DNA of 64,000 bases. It comes from Desulfobacula sp. Lineage in GTDB: Bacteria > Desulfobacterota > Desulfobacteria > Desulfobacterales > Desulfobacteraceae. This document shows, piece by piece, positions 1 through 8,877 of this stretch. The number at the start of each line of letters is the position of its first letter. Within the stretch, counting starts at the first letter, position 1. Under the pieces are notes generated by a model that was not told where the DNA came from, searched no databases, and saw only the letters and a list, made by a program, of their open reading frames with translations. Where the stretch lies: assembly GCA_023701135.1 (NCBI GenBank), contig JAMPXP010000012.1, forward strand, positions 101,100 through 165,099, written 5' to 3'. Both the position numbers and the translations under genes were made by a program.

Positions 1-546
1 GCCGGACACACCTGCGCTGAACATTCCGGCCGCTGTGTATCTGCCCACGCCGCCATGGACGAAAACCGGGTAATCCGTATTTTTCAGATACCATTGCATG
101 AGGATGAAGGAAGAATATTTTGAAACCTTTCCGCCGGCTTCGTTTCCCTTGAGAACCAGGGCATGGGGGCTGACGGCCTTAATTTTGTCATTGATTTGGA
201 TATCTTTGATTTCAAGAAGGATTTTTGTGTCTGAAAAATAAGAAAAATCAGCCGGGTCATCGTCTTTTGAAAGCGGACAGATGATGAGATCCAGGTTGAT
301 CATCTGCTGCTCTTTGATTTTTCCGATCAGATCCCGGTCATGGGAAGAAAGCCGGATACCGAAAGATAGCGGTTCTTTGGCAAGCGTTAACGCTCTCTGA
401 AGAATGTCCCCATGGCTTAAAAATTCAGTATCCATTACCGGAAGCGCTCCGGCAGCGTATATGTCATGGAAATACACGGCATCAAAGACCTTTACAGGGG
501 TATACACCATTAAGGGAAGTCTTGAATTCAGTATTCTTCTAATCAT
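1..546 (-). CDS. Nitronate monooxygenase-like TIM-barrel domain protein (5' end only; possibly the start of a PKS/PUFA synthase)
   Basis: This reading frame is open from an ATG at 546 to the window edge, giving 182 codons of the amino end. It begins MIRRILNSRLPLMVYTPVKV and contains a GNEAGG motif near residue 137 and an FVHGGVGRYTAAGMFSAGVSG segment near the cut end. These match the flavin-binding glycine motifs of the nitronate monooxygenase / PfaD enoyl reductase superfamily. The usual GGH histidine is replaced by lysine (GGKVS), so classic nitronate oxidation is doubtful. A GGAG ribosome site lies 8 bases before the ATG. In several deltaproteobacteria such a domain opens a giant polyketide or polyunsaturated fatty acid synthase, and an acyltransferase lies nearby, but the rest of the gene is outside the window. 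Transcription probably starts from the sigma-54 element at 680-695. Confidence 0.65.
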   Translation of the reverse strand, partial: MIRRILNSRLPLMVYTPVKVFDAVYFHDIYAAGALPVMDTEFLSHGDILQRALTLAKEPLSFGIRLSSHDRDLIGKIKEQQMINLDLIICPLSKDDDPADFSYFSDTKILLEIKDIQINDKIKAVSPHALVLKGNEAGGKVSKYSSFILMQWYLKNTDYPVFVHGGVGRYTAAGMFSAGVSG

Positions 547-679
547 AAAGAGGTCTCCATCATTGATCGGGTTTTGATATTGCCGTCGGTCCGAATTTCT
601 GCGACCGGCCTTACCCTTATTTAAAATTCATGGACCGGTCATGAAAAACGGTCCTACAAACCATCAGGCCAACCTTGCT

Positions 680-695
680 TACAAATACTGTGCCA
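680..695 (-). promoter_or_regulatory. Candidate sigma-54 promoter for the leftward NMO/PKS-like gene
   Basis: Read on the minus strand the element is TGGCACAGTATTTGTA. It matches the sigma-54 consensus (TGGCAC-N5-TTGCA) at every fixed base except T for C in the -12 GC. It would start transcription about 120 bases upstream of the ATG at 546. A sigma-54 activator gene is transcribed divergently from the same 300-base gap, which fits local control. Between this element and the ATG lies a GGACCG/CGGTCC inverted repeat (632-654). Confidence 0.5.
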
Positions 696-847
696 GAACC
701 CACGAGAGGAATAACCTGCCGGAATAATGAAATTTTTTATCGGAACTGAATTTTTTATGTCTACAAGCCAGGCTTTCCTCTTGCATTTTATGCATGGGGC
801 ATATACAAAATTGCACATGACCTTGCTGCTATTTAATGGAGAAGCGA

Positions 848-2338
848 ATGAAAAAAACAAGACTGAGTCCCGAAGAACTGAATTTTTTCAAGACCGTCCA
901 TAACGCCGCCTTTGCGAATCCCTTCAGTGATCTGAGGAAAAGGCTGGATATAAAGATTGCCGGGCTTTTTCCCTCAGCCACCCGGAGGGAAGGAATAGAC
1001 CAGTCCATCCAGGAAATCAGGCACCGCATCAGTCAATTGGAGGAGCAGGGCCGGTCCGATATCAATGCCTTTGAAGGCCAGGACAGGGAAATCATGGCCG
1101 TTGTCTTTCTCTTTGATATTTTCCATACCTTCAGAGATGATTTTGACCAGTTGATCAAAGACCAAATCAAGGCCGGGGAGACACCGGTCAAAGTTCCCTT
1201 TGCCGAAGCAGCCCTGCGCAGGCTGTATCAAAAAGGGTTTAATGAAAAAAGCTTTGCCCACTATTTTGCGCTTTCCTATCAGCTTCGGAGAGCCTTTTAT
1301 TTTATCTCCCATTCCCTGGTGGGCGGCAGCCCCTGCATGAAAACCCTGAAAAAGCATCTGTGGTATAATGTATTCACCTATGATATTGACCTGTACAATC
1401 GATTTTTATGGAACAGGATGGAAGATTTCTCCACCCTTCTCCTGGGCGAAACCGGTACCGGCAAGGGAACGGCGGCCAAAGCCATCGGCAGCAGCGGCTA
1501 TATCCCCTTTGATGAAAAAAGACAATGCTTCAGCCATAGTTTTACCGAAACCTTTTCTTCCCTGAACCTTTCCCAGTATCCTGAAACCCTTCTGGAATCG
1601 GAACTCTTCGGCCATACCAAAGGCGCCTTTACCGGAGCCGTAGATGATTATAAAGGTGTTTTTGACCGGTGCAGCCCCCACGGCGCCATCCTCCTTGATG
1701 AAATCGGGGAAATTCCCAACCATGTTCAGATCAAATTATTACGGGTCCTCCAGGAAAGAAGTTTTTCCCCGGTTGGAACCCATGCCGTCTCAAGGTTTAA
1801 CGGAAGGGTCATTGCCGCCACCAACCGCCCCAAAAAAGACATTCTGGACGGCAAGGTTTTCAGGGATGATTTTTATTACCGGCTTTGCTCAGACATCATA
1901 GAGGTGCCGCCCCTAAGAACAAGAATCAAAGAAGCTCCGGAAGAACTGGATGAACTTTTAGGCTTCACCATCGAGCGAATGACCGGAATCCACTCTGAAA
2001 AATTGATCCAAAAAGTCAAAAGAATTATTGACCGCAGGCTTGGAAAACATTATGAATGGCCTGGAAACGTCCGGGAACTGGAGCAGTGTGTCAGAAGCGT
2101 TCTTCTCAGGCGGGACTATAAAGGCAAAGAGGAAAAGGGAACCCTGTCCCTGAGCCAGAAGCTGACGGAGGGAATCCGTAATCGAAATATTCCTGTTCCC
2201 TCCCTTATATCCGGATATTGCCGGCTTCTCTATGATGAGGCCGGCAGCTATGAAAAGGTGGCAAAACAGACTGGGCTGGACCGGAGAACCATCAAAAAAT
2301 ATATTATGACTGCTAAAGAAGACATCCATCATGTTTAA
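848..2338 (+). CDS. Sigma-54-dependent transcriptional activator (AAA+ enhancer-binding protein)
   Basis: A 496-residue regulator that should remodel sigma-54 RNA polymerase. It has an unrecognised all-helical amino-terminal sensor region of about 190 residues with no receiver phosphorylation site, then the AAA+ domain: Walker A GETGTGKG, the sigma-54 contact loop GAFTGA, Walker B ILLDEIGE, and a WPGNVRELEQ sensor II region. A carboxy-terminal helix-turn-helix follows (YEKVAKQTGLDRRTIKKYI). I chose ATG 848 because GGAG at 838-841 then sits at normal distance; the in-frame ATG at 836 overlaps that ribosome site. The gene diverges from the NMO/PKS-like gene and overlaps the downstream acyltransferase, so its likely targets are these neighbours. 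The input signal is unknown. Confidence 0.85.
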   Translation: MKKTRLSPEELNFFKTVHNAAFANPFSDLRKRLDIKIAGLFPSATRREGIDQSIQEIRHRISQLEEQGRSDINAFEGQDREIMAVVFLFDIFHTFRDDFDQLIKDQIKAGETPVKVPFAEAALRRLYQKGFNEKSFAHYFALSYQLRRAFYFISHSLVGGSPCMKTLKKHLWYNVFTYDIDLYNRFLWNRMEDFSTLLLGETGTGKGTAAKAIGSSGYIPFDEKRQCFSHSFTETFSSLNLSQYPETLLESELFGHTKGAFTGAVDDYKGVFDRCSPHGAILLDEIGEIPNHVQIKLLRVLQERSFSPVGTHAVSRFNGRVIAATNRPKKDILDGKVFRDDFYYRLCSDIIEVPPLRTRIKEAPEELDELLGFTIERMTGIHSEKLIQKVKRIIDRRLGKHYEWPGNVRELEQCVRSVLLRRDYKGKEEKGTLSLSQKLTEGIRNRNIPVPSLISGYCRLLYDEAGSYEKVAKQTGLDRRTIKKYIMTAKEDIHHV

Positions 2339-3227
2339 ATTTCTGCCCCATCCCGTCAGGGGGATTTTATCATTTCTTCTGTACACCCTGAACACCATTA
2401 CCCTGACCGTTCCGCTCATCCTGCTCTCGTTTTTAAAATTTATCATCCCGGTTCATTCTTTTATTGTCTTTTTGGACCGGGTATTGATTTTCATCGCAAC
2501 CCTCTGGATCAGCATCAACTCCTTCAATTCAAGGCTTTTCTGTAATATTGAATGGGATATCCGGGGACTTGAGCAGCTCAAAAAGAAAGAATGGTATCTG
2601 GTCCTTTCCAATCATCAATCCTGGGTGGATATTCTGGCCCTGCAAACCGCATTGAATCAAAAAATTCCCATGCTTAAATTTTTCCTGAAAAAGGAACTGA
2701 TTTTTGTCCCGTTTCTGGGCCTTGCCTGGTGGGCCCTGGATTTTCCCTTCATGAAGCGCTATTCAAAACATAAATTACGCCAAAAGCCCCATTTAAAAGG
2801 CAAGGACCTTGAAAGCACAAAAAAGGCCTGCGAAAAATTCAAACACACCCCGGTTTCCATCATGAATTTTGTGGAGGGGACAAGATTTACACCCGTTAAA
2901 AAAGAAAAACAAAGCAATCCGTTCAACCATCTTTTGAGTCCCAAGGCCGGCGGGATTTCCTTTGTATTGGGAGCCATGGGGGAATATCTACACACCATCA
3001 TCGATGTGACCATTGTCTACCCGGAAAAAATTCCAACCTTCTGGGAATATATTTCAGGACGGGTCAAAAAAATCATCATTGATTTTGAGGTGATCCCTCT
3101 GACCGGATTTTTAAAAGGAGATTATTTCAATGATCCGGATTATAAGGAACGCATTTTTTCCTGGCTCAACGAGCTGTGGCTGAAAAAAGACCAGAAAATA
3201 AACGAATTAAAAGCCGGCCGGATTTGA
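2331..3227 (+). CDS. Lysophospholipid acyltransferase family protein (PlsC/YihG-like)
   Basis: A 298-residue membrane acyltransferase. The hydrophobic amino end (residues 8-65, probably two transmembrane segments) is followed by the catalytic HX4D motif in NHQSWVD near residue 93 and the substrate-binding FVEGTRF motif near residue 183. The region FLGLAWWALDFPFMKRYS and the overall length match the E. coli YihG branch rather than short PlsC. It should transfer an acyl chain to a lysophospholipid or related acceptor at the inner membrane. The ATG lies inside the end of the upstream activator gene (8-base overlap), so the two are translationally coupled. Next to a probable fatty-acid/polyketide synthase it may incorporate an unusual acyl chain; that is inference. 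Confidence 0.85.
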   Translation: MFKFLPHPVRGILSFLLYTLNTITLTVPLILLSFLKFIIPVHSFIVFLDRVLIFIATLWISINSFNSRLFCNIEWDIRGLEQLKKKEWYLVLSNHQSWVDILALQTALNQKIPMLKFFLKKELIFVPFLGLAWWALDFPFMKRYSKHKLRQKPHLKGKDLESTKKACEKFKHTPVSIMNFVEGTRFTPVKKEKQSNPFNHLLSPKAGGISFVLGAMGEYLHTIIDVTIVYPEKIPTFWEYISGRVKKIIIDFEVIPLTGFLKGDYFNDPDYKERIFSWLNELWLKKDQKINELKAGRI

Positions 3228-3231
3228 TTTC

Positions 3232-5382
3232 CTAAATGTTTCCGACCTGCATTTCGTAAATCGTCAGATTTTTGCCCTGGTCGGAAGTGCACAGAACCTC
3301 GCTTATTTTTGAATACCGGAGCATTTCAGTTATTCGTTTCTCAGTATGCTTGCCTTTGATAAGGGTTTCCGGCATAATGACCCCTTCACAGATGACGACG
3401 GGTTTGCCCGGATTCTCCTTTGCCCATTTGATGAGATTATTTCTCTCTTCAATTAAATCTGTACGCCTCGTTTCAATGGCCTCGATTTCCCTGTCTTCAT
3501 TTGCCATGGCCGCTTCGATTTTATCACTTTTATCAAAACAGGCATCCAGGCTCGCTTCGGCTTTTTTGGCCGCCAATTGCAATTGTTCGATTTTCTTTTG
3601 CAGGTCATGGACAGCTTCAGTATCATCGCCCAATGTTGAAATTTTTGAATTTAATTCTTTCTGTTCCAGTTGGGACCGATCCTGGACATGGGCAAGCTCG
3701 GTAATCTGTTTCTGAAGTGCCAGATGATCCTCTTTGAGCTTGTCTTTCTTTTCCCTGCGCAATTCCGTTATTTTTTTAAGATGCTCTATTTTTTCCTTAT
3801 TTTTTTCAAGCTCCTTCACGGTAAAAACATCCTGGCCGATCCTGATCACGCTGGGCCCTGACATTTCCGTTCCGATATGCTTAGCCTTTACCCCCATCTT
3901 TGCGGAAATCCTTGAAGAGATCAGTTTCCCGTCGATGACGCAGCCGCCGGAGCATTCAATATCGGAATCCACAATTTCCTTTCCCACCACCACATCCCCC
4001 ATACAGATGATTTCCGATTTATGGATAAATTTTGCATGGACATTGCCCTTGGCGTAAATTTTGCCCTCATTGATGCCTCCGGCAATTTTAACATTTCCCT
4101 CGGCTGTGATAATGCCGCCATCCAGTTCAATGGCCTGGATATTATTTCCTTCTACCTTGAAGCCTGATTTGATCCTGCCTTTGACATTCACATTCCCGTC
4201 ATATTGAACATGACCGGTTTCATAATCCACATCCCCCTCAGTCGTATATTCCTGATGGACAAAAACATGGCCGGACAAGGCGTATTTGGGGAATCCGCCG
4301 ACATCGGCAAGAAGCTTATGCCCGTCTTCGGAAAGTTTGACCCCTTTTCCATATTTCAAATCAATGTCTTTTCCCGGGGTTGTTTCAATTTCATGGCCAT
4401 AAATATTATGACCCTTTCTATATTCGATCATGGGAATTTTTTCCGCAAGCACGGTTCCTGCTTCAACAAAGGGAATTTCACCCCTTTCCTTAAAATCGAT
4501 GCCGCCATCTTCAGTCAAATCGCCTACCTTTAGATAGTCAATATTAAAGAAAAACTCGATCCTCGCATCTTTCCCCTGAATCGGCGAAATACCCTTTGCC
4601 ACCCTGAAAGATTTGGTTTTAAATCCGCTGGATCGAATAAATCCCTCTATCATCTTATCTTCAGCAAGACCGGCCACAATGCCTTTTTCATACAAAGCCG
4701 TCTTTACCCCGTCAATGGTGACGGTATCGTCAAAATAGTCTGTTTTTGAAAGAAAGGCGGCCATGAAATCTTTGGAAATTTCAAGTTTGATTCCGCCGTC
4801 AATGATTTCAGGCTCCAGCATATTTCCGGCATCCTGTCCGTTTCCATCTGTTTCGGCTTTTGATTTTTCCGGAATATCTTTGCCGGGAACCGGTTTCAAA
4901 GCTTCGGGGGTAGATGAAGGGTCTGCGGGGGTTCCGTCGGATGCTTTTTTGACTTCTTCCCTCACCCTCTCCTGTAATTTCAGGATATAATTCTTTTGGT
5001 TTTCCGTCATCATTCCTGCTTCAACCAGCATATCGCCAATGAGACGAACTTTTCGCCTATTTTTAATATCATTTTCCTGCTCTTCCAAAACCAGCTTCAA
5101 GACACTCTGGCTGATAAATCCCTTCCGGATGGCGACAGCTCCGAATTTGAATTCTTTTTGCCGAAAATCGATGGTTTTGGCAGCCCTCAGAAGCCGTTCC
5201 ATATTCTGAGCAGATATGATTTCCTTTGATAAAAAATACTCTTTTAAGGCAAGTTCAAGATTTTCTGCTCCTGAACAATGCGACAGCGCTTTTTGGAGAT
5301 CCTCTTTTGTGATTAAAAGGTTTTTGACGGCCAAAAGCCCGATCATGGGGATTTTAATTTTATTTTCTGCTGGTTCTGCCAT
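3232..5382 (-). CDS. FapA/DUF342 family protein
   Basis: A 716-residue protein of the DUF342 (flagellar assembly protein A-like) family. Residues 1-170 form a low-similarity amino-terminal region, followed by a charged linker rich in Pro, Ser and Glu. The DUF342 core spans roughly residues 200-530 and has repeated short beta-helix-like units such as GNVKIAGGINEGKIYAKGNV and GGCVIDGKLISS. A long coiled coil follows (about 535-660, heptads of Leu/Ile/Lys/Glu). GAGGAG lies three bases before the ATG. No flagellar genes are present here, so a role in flagellar assembly is not supported by context; many bacteria carry stand-alone copies of unknown function. Its stop lies four bases from the stop of the convergent acyltransferase. 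Confidence 0.8.
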   Translation of the reverse strand: MAEPAENKIKIPMIGLLAVKNLLITKEDLQKALSHCSGAENLELALKEYFLSKEIISAQNMERLLRAAKTIDFRQKEFKFGAVAIRKGFISQSVLKLVLEEQENDIKNRRKVRLIGDMLVEAGMMTENQKNYILKLQERVREEVKKASDGTPADPSSTPEALKPVPGKDIPEKSKAETDGNGQDAGNMLEPEIIDGGIKLEISKDFMAAFLSKTDYFDDTVTIDGVKTALYEKGIVAGLAEDKMIEGFIRSSGFKTKSFRVAKGISPIQGKDARIEFFFNIDYLKVGDLTEDGGIDFKERGEIPFVEAGTVLAEKIPMIEYRKGHNIYGHEIETTPGKDIDLKYGKGVKLSEDGHKLLADVGGFPKYALSGHVFVHQEYTTEGDVDYETGHVQYDGNVNVKGRIKSGFKVEGNNIQAIELDGGIITAEGNVKIAGGINEGKIYAKGNVHAKFIHKSEIICMGDVVVGKEIVDSDIECSGGCVIDGKLISSRISAKMGVKAKHIGTEMSGPSVIRIGQDVFTVKELEKNKEKIEHLKKITELRREKKDKLKEDHLALQKQITELAHVQDRSQLEQKELNSKISTLGDDTEAVHDLQKKIEQLQLAAKKAEASLDACFDKSDKIEAAMANEDREIEAIETRRTDLIEERNNLIKWAKENPGKPVVICEGVIMPETLIKGKHTEKRITEMLRYSKISEVLCTSDQGKNLTIYEMQVGNI

Positions 5383-5400
5383 AATCTCCTCACATTAGAT

Positions 5401-7113
5401 TTAAATTACAGCACCTAATAATCCTGTTGAAATCAAAAGGAATTCAACCACAAATTCCCGATGCTCACCGGATACAAGACGATCCTTTTCAAAAAATCTG
5501 ATCAATAAAAACATACTAGAGGGTATGAAAGCAAGTACGAAAGCATTGTTTGCCAATAAATCGGATAAATTTGCCGCAAGAACGAGCCCGATCTCAAAAA
5601 TCAGGGTATATTTTATGATATTAAAGCTTTTTTTTTCTCCTATAAGAATCGGAAGCGTTTCTTTGCCCGTGATCCTGTCCCCCTGGATGGCCAAAATATC
5701 AAAAAAAGCCGTCCGGCCGAACACAAGACCGGTTGCAAACAAAAAAGCCACCCCCACCGACATAAGATTTCCAGGATCGGCCACTGCCGGCAGAAGACAG
5801 GTGACGGTTCCCCAGGCAATGACGATCAGGATGGTTTTTGATCCCGGAATATCTTTTATACTGGCTATCCTCCCTTTTCCTAACGGCTTCGGGATGATTT
5901 TCAAATTATAGGACAGGCCGAGAAGGCTCATGACCAGCAGTATGAGGAAAGATACCGCACCCGTCAAAAAACTCAGATAAAGTCCTGCTCCCCCGGATAA
6001 AACCGCAAGAATCCAGAGATAGGTACGGTTTTCCTTGTAAAAAAGAGCCCTTTTGGGATGGTTGTAGCGATCGGACCGGATGGCAAAAAGATTGTTCAGG
6101 ATTTGCATGGAAAGCACATACAGCATGGCAATCCATGCATGGTGAAAATTCTGGTCATTTCCCTGGAGTTTTGAACAGGCATAGGTCAGGGAACCGGCCC
6201 CGGCAGAAGCAAGGAGATTGGTTTTTAACAGAAAATCACGAAGAAAATACAGCCCTGCCTTGACCGCATTTTGCTTTTGAAGATGGTTTTCTATTTTACG
6301 GTAGGTATCCGTAATAATCCAGTTCGGCGTGGAGGCCCCGGCGGTGAGCGCAATGGTTTTTGCCCGGGACAGGCTCTCATAATCGATTTCAGACGCATCC
6401 TCAATATGAACCGTGGGCTTTCCTGCTCCGGCGGCGATCTCGGCAAGGCGCCGCGTATTTCCGCTTTCTTTTCCGCCCACCACAACGACGGCATCGTTTT
6501 CTTCCGCAAGCCTCCGGATTTCGGTCTGGCGTTTTTCCGTTGAACCGCAGATGGTATCAAATATCCGGTAATGGGGGGCATTGGACCGGCACCAGGACTT
6601 AATCCCCTCATAAAAAGAAAGATTCTGGGTGGTCTGGGCTACCACAATCGCATTCTCAAATATCGGCAAGGCCAGAAGTGCTTCCATGGAATCAACGGCA
6701 TAACCTTTTCCCCTTGTATAACCAAGGAGCCCAACGACTTCGGGATGGTCTTCATCGCCCGCAATAATGACGGCATGCCCTTTCTTGGCATATCGATTGA
6801 TGATGACCTGGACCCTGAGCACCCTCGGGCAGGTGGCGTTTATAACCGTAAATCCGGCATTTTTCAAGGCTGCCTGGTCTTCCGGTGGAACACCGTGGGC
6901 CCGGATCAGGACGATTCCGGACCCTTTTTCAGGAATTTTTTCGATCCTGAAAATTTTTTTTTCCTCCAGCATCTGCAGGACCTGGGGATTATGGATAAGC
7001 GGCCCACAGGTGAAAATCGGCTCCTGGTAACGGGTGGATGCATCCAGGACCATATCCACAGCCCGCCGGACGCCCATACAGAATCCGGCTGTTTTTGCAA
7101 TGACGATCTTCAT
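5401..7113 (-). CDS. ispH: Fused 4-hydroxy-3-methylbut-2-enyl diphosphate reductase (IspH) and UbiA-type prenyltransferase
   Basis: A 570-residue two-domain protein. Residues 1-280 are IspH/LytB, the last enzyme of the MEP isoprenoid pathway: Cys12 (GFCMGVRRAV), the NATCPRV cysteine near 96 and FDTICGSTEKRQ near 190 supply the three ligands of the [4Fe-4S] cluster, and AHGVPPEDQ and TAGASTPNW are conserved active-site segments. Residues 285-570 are a polytopic membrane domain resembling UbiA prenyltransferases, with an NNLFAIRSDRYN aspartate-containing motif and a second FGRTAFFDILAIQGDRITGKET motif. The fusion would place isopentenyl/dimethylallyl diphosphate production beside a polyprenyl-using enzyme at the membrane. 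The start codon overlaps the parB stop (ATGA). Confidence 0.85.
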   Translation of the reverse strand: MKIVIAKTAGFCMGVRRAVDMVLDASTRYQEPIFTCGPLIHNPQVLQMLEEKKIFRIEKIPEKGSGIVLIRAHGVPPEDQAALKNAGFTVINATCPRVLRVQVIINRYAKKGHAVIIAGDEDHPEVVGLLGYTRGKGYAVDSMEALLALPIFENAIVVAQTTQNLSFYEGIKSWCRSNAPHYRIFDTICGSTEKRQTEIRRLAEENDAVVVVGGKESGNTRRLAEIAAGAGKPTVHIEDASEIDYESLSRAKTIALTAGASTPNWIITDTYRKIENHLQKQNAVKAGLYFLRDFLLKTNLLASAGAGSLTYACSKLQGNDQNFHHAWIAMLYVLSMQILNNLFAIRSDRYNHPKRALFYKENRTYLWILAVLSGGAGLYLSFLTGAVSFLILLVMSLLGLSYNLKIIPKPLGKGRIASIKDIPGSKTILIVIAWGTVTCLLPAVADPGNLMSVGVAFLFATGLVFGRTAFFDILAIQGDRITGKETLPILIGEKKSFNIIKYTLIFEIGLVLAANLSDLLANNAFVLAFIPSSMFLLIRFFEKDRLVSGEHREFVVEFLLISTGLLGAVI

Positions 7114-7976
7114 CAGATTCTGCTTAAAAGGTCAATGATCTGCTGGAATTCCGTTTTTGATTTAAAATTGATTTCAACCCTGCCCTTCTCCCCTCTTTTC
7201 TGGATACTGACCTTGGATTTGATCCGCTCGGAAAGCAGCCGGGATGTCTGATCCAGGAATTGTTTCTCATCCGGGGAGAGCCTGGGCGCAAATTTTTCCG
7301 GTTCTTTTTTAACGGAGTTGACCAGTTTTTCCGTCTCTCTCACAGACAGTTCTTTTGCTATAACCATCTCCAAAAGTCGGATCTGGTTTTCTTCAGAACC
7401 GGCAGTTAAAAGTGCCCTTGCATGGCCCATGGAAATCTTTTCAGCAACAAGACTCTCCTTGATCACTTCCGGAAGACTTCGAAGCCTTAAAAGATTGGCA
7501 ATGGTGGACCTGTTTTTACCGATTTTTTCGGCAACCTTTTCCTGGGTATAATGAAATTCTTCAATCAGCCTGTGATAGGCCTCTGCCTCTTCCAGAACAT
7601 TTAAATTTTCCCGTTGGATATTTTCGATAATCGAAACTTCCAGAACCTGCTCATCGGTCAGGCTTTTGACAAATACCGGCACATGGGTCAGGTTGGCTTC
7701 TCTGGCAGCCCTAAGCCTTCGTTCCCCTGCGATGAGCTCATAGGCGTCATTGATACGCCTGACCAGCAAAGGCTGCAAAATACCCTGCTGGGCAACGGAC
7801 TCCCTCAGGCGGTCCAGTTCTTCCTGGTTGAATACGGTTCTGGGCTGGTACCGATTGGGTGAAATCTCCTCAACAGGACACATTAAAAAATCAGCGTCGA
7901 TTTCCGGTTTTTCAAAATCAGGGATCAGCGCCGAAATTCCTCGGCCAAGACCGGTATGTTTCTTTTTTTTTGTCAT
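7113..7976 (-). CDS. parB: Chromosome partitioning protein ParB
   Basis: A 287-residue ParB/Spo0J protein. It starts with the basic KKKKHTGLGRGISALIPDF segment that normally contacts ParA. The CTPase/ParB-N domain follows (NRYQPRTVFNQEELDRL; GERRLRAAREA is the arginine-rich nucleotide motif), then a helix-turn-helix (YTQEKVAEKIGKNRSTIANLLRLR) for parS binding and a carboxy-terminal dimerisation domain. It overlaps parA by four bases upstream and ispH-ubiA downstream, so the three are probably cotranscribed. No parS-like 16-mer was recognised inside the window by eye. Confidence 0.95.
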   Translation of the reverse strand: MTKKKKHTGLGRGISALIPDFEKPEIDADFLMCPVEEISPNRYQPRTVFNQEELDRLRESVAQQGILQPLLVRRINDAYELIAGERRLRAAREANLTHVPVFVKSLTDEQVLEVSIIENIQRENLNVLEEAEAYHRLIEEFHYTQEKVAEKIGKNRSTIANLLRLRSLPEVIKESLVAEKISMGHARALLTAGSEENQIRLLEMVIAKELSVRETEKLVNSVKKEPEKFAPRLSPDEKQFLDQTSRLLSERIKSKVSIQKRGEKGRVEINFKSKTEFQQIIDLLSRI

Positions 7977-8731
7977 CTTTTGAGAAATTCCCTGGTAAAG
8001 GCCATATAGCTTTTGGAGCCTGGTGACTGTTTATCATATAAAATGACAGGCAATCCATAACTGGGAGCTTCACCCAGTTTCACATTTCGGGGTATCTTTG
8101 TTTTGAAAACCATGTCTTTGAAATATTTTCTTGCATCTTCAACCACATGCTGGGCAAGATTGGTCCGGCCGTCATACATGGTGAGAAGGATGCCCTTGAT
8201 TTTCAGTCCGGGATTAAACGAGGACTTGACCCGCTTAATGGTATCCAGAAGCTGGCCCAAGCCCTCAAGGGCATAGAACTCACTCTGAAGGGGAATCAAG
8301 ACGGCATCGGATGCCGTAAACGCATTCAGGGTCAAGAGCCCCAGAGCCGGCGGACAGTCAATGATCACATAGTCAAACCGTTCTTTTATCCCGTCCAGAA
8401 GCTGCTTCAGCTTCTTTTCCCGTCCTTTGGCCGATACCATTTCAATTTCAAACCCGATGAGATCCATATTGGCCGGAATGATCATGAGCTTCGGCAACAG
8501 CGTGGCGTAAAGAATATCATCGGCCCCTGCCTCTTGGATGAGGCCCTGGTAAAGGGAATATTTTAAGGACGGTTTGTCTATTCCCATGCCTGTGGTGGCA
8601 TTGGCCTGGGAATCACAATCCACCAGAAGAACCTTTTTGCCCATGGAGGCAAGGGCTGCGGAAAGATTGACGGAAGTCGTTGTTTTTCCGACCCCGCCTT
8701 TCTGGTTTGCTATGCTGATAATCTGGGTCAT
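7973..8731 (-). CDS. parA: Chromosome partitioning ATPase ParA/Soj
   Basis: A 252-residue deviant Walker-A ATPase: KGGVGKTTTSVNLSAAL at residues 11-27 with the signature lysine, VDCDSQANATTG as Walker A', and YVIIDCPPALG as Walker B. There is no amino-terminal DNA-binding extension, so this is the chromosomal Soj type rather than the plasmid P1 type. It works with ParB to segregate the replication-origin region. The pairing with ParB and the four-base overlap are the usual arrangement. The rnpA/gidAB origin neighbours often found beside parAB are absent here. Confidence 0.95.
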   Translation of the reverse strand: MTQIISIANQKGGVGKTTTSVNLSAALASMGKKVLLVDCDSQANATTGMGIDKPSLKYSLYQGLIQEAGADDILYATLLPKLMIIPANMDLIGFEIEMVSAKGREKKLKQLLDGIKERFDYVIIDCPPALGLLTLNAFTASDAVLIPLQSEFYALEGLGQLLDTIKRVKSSFNPGLKIKGILLTMYDGRTNLAQHVVEDARKYFKDMVFKTKIPRNVKLGEAPSYGLPVILYDKQSPGSKSYMAFTREFLKR

Positions 8732-8812
8732 AATTCAGCTTCCATATCATACTTGTCCGGCATAGGCAATCCGTTAAAAATGAACGGTTTTGTTTTTTCT
8801 GCGGCCAGAACC

Positions 8813-8852
8813 CATTAAAAAACCCGGTATGGCCATATATGGCCATACCGGG
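8813..8852 (-). terminator. Rho-independent terminator after the HdrD-like selenoprotein gene
   Basis: Positions 8823-8852 are a perfect 30-base palindrome (15-base arms, no unpaired spacer, centre TATA). On the minus strand it is immediately followed by TTTTTT (8817-8822). It lies 26 bases after the stop of the HdrD-like gene and 80 bases before parA, so it should end that transcript and separate it from parABispH. Confidence 0.85.
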
Positions 8853-8877
8853 CGGTTTCGCAAATCAGACGGGCAGG

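Noticed and set aside
8771..8799. CCGTT/AACGG hairpin followed by a T-rich stretch on the plus strand
   Set aside because: No plus-strand gene ends here, and the arms are only five bases.
7113..8877. parS site near parAB
   Set aside because: No sequence close to the palindromic 16-base parS consensus was found by eye. The 30-base palindrome at 8823-8852 is unlike parS and is followed by a T run, so it was called a terminator.
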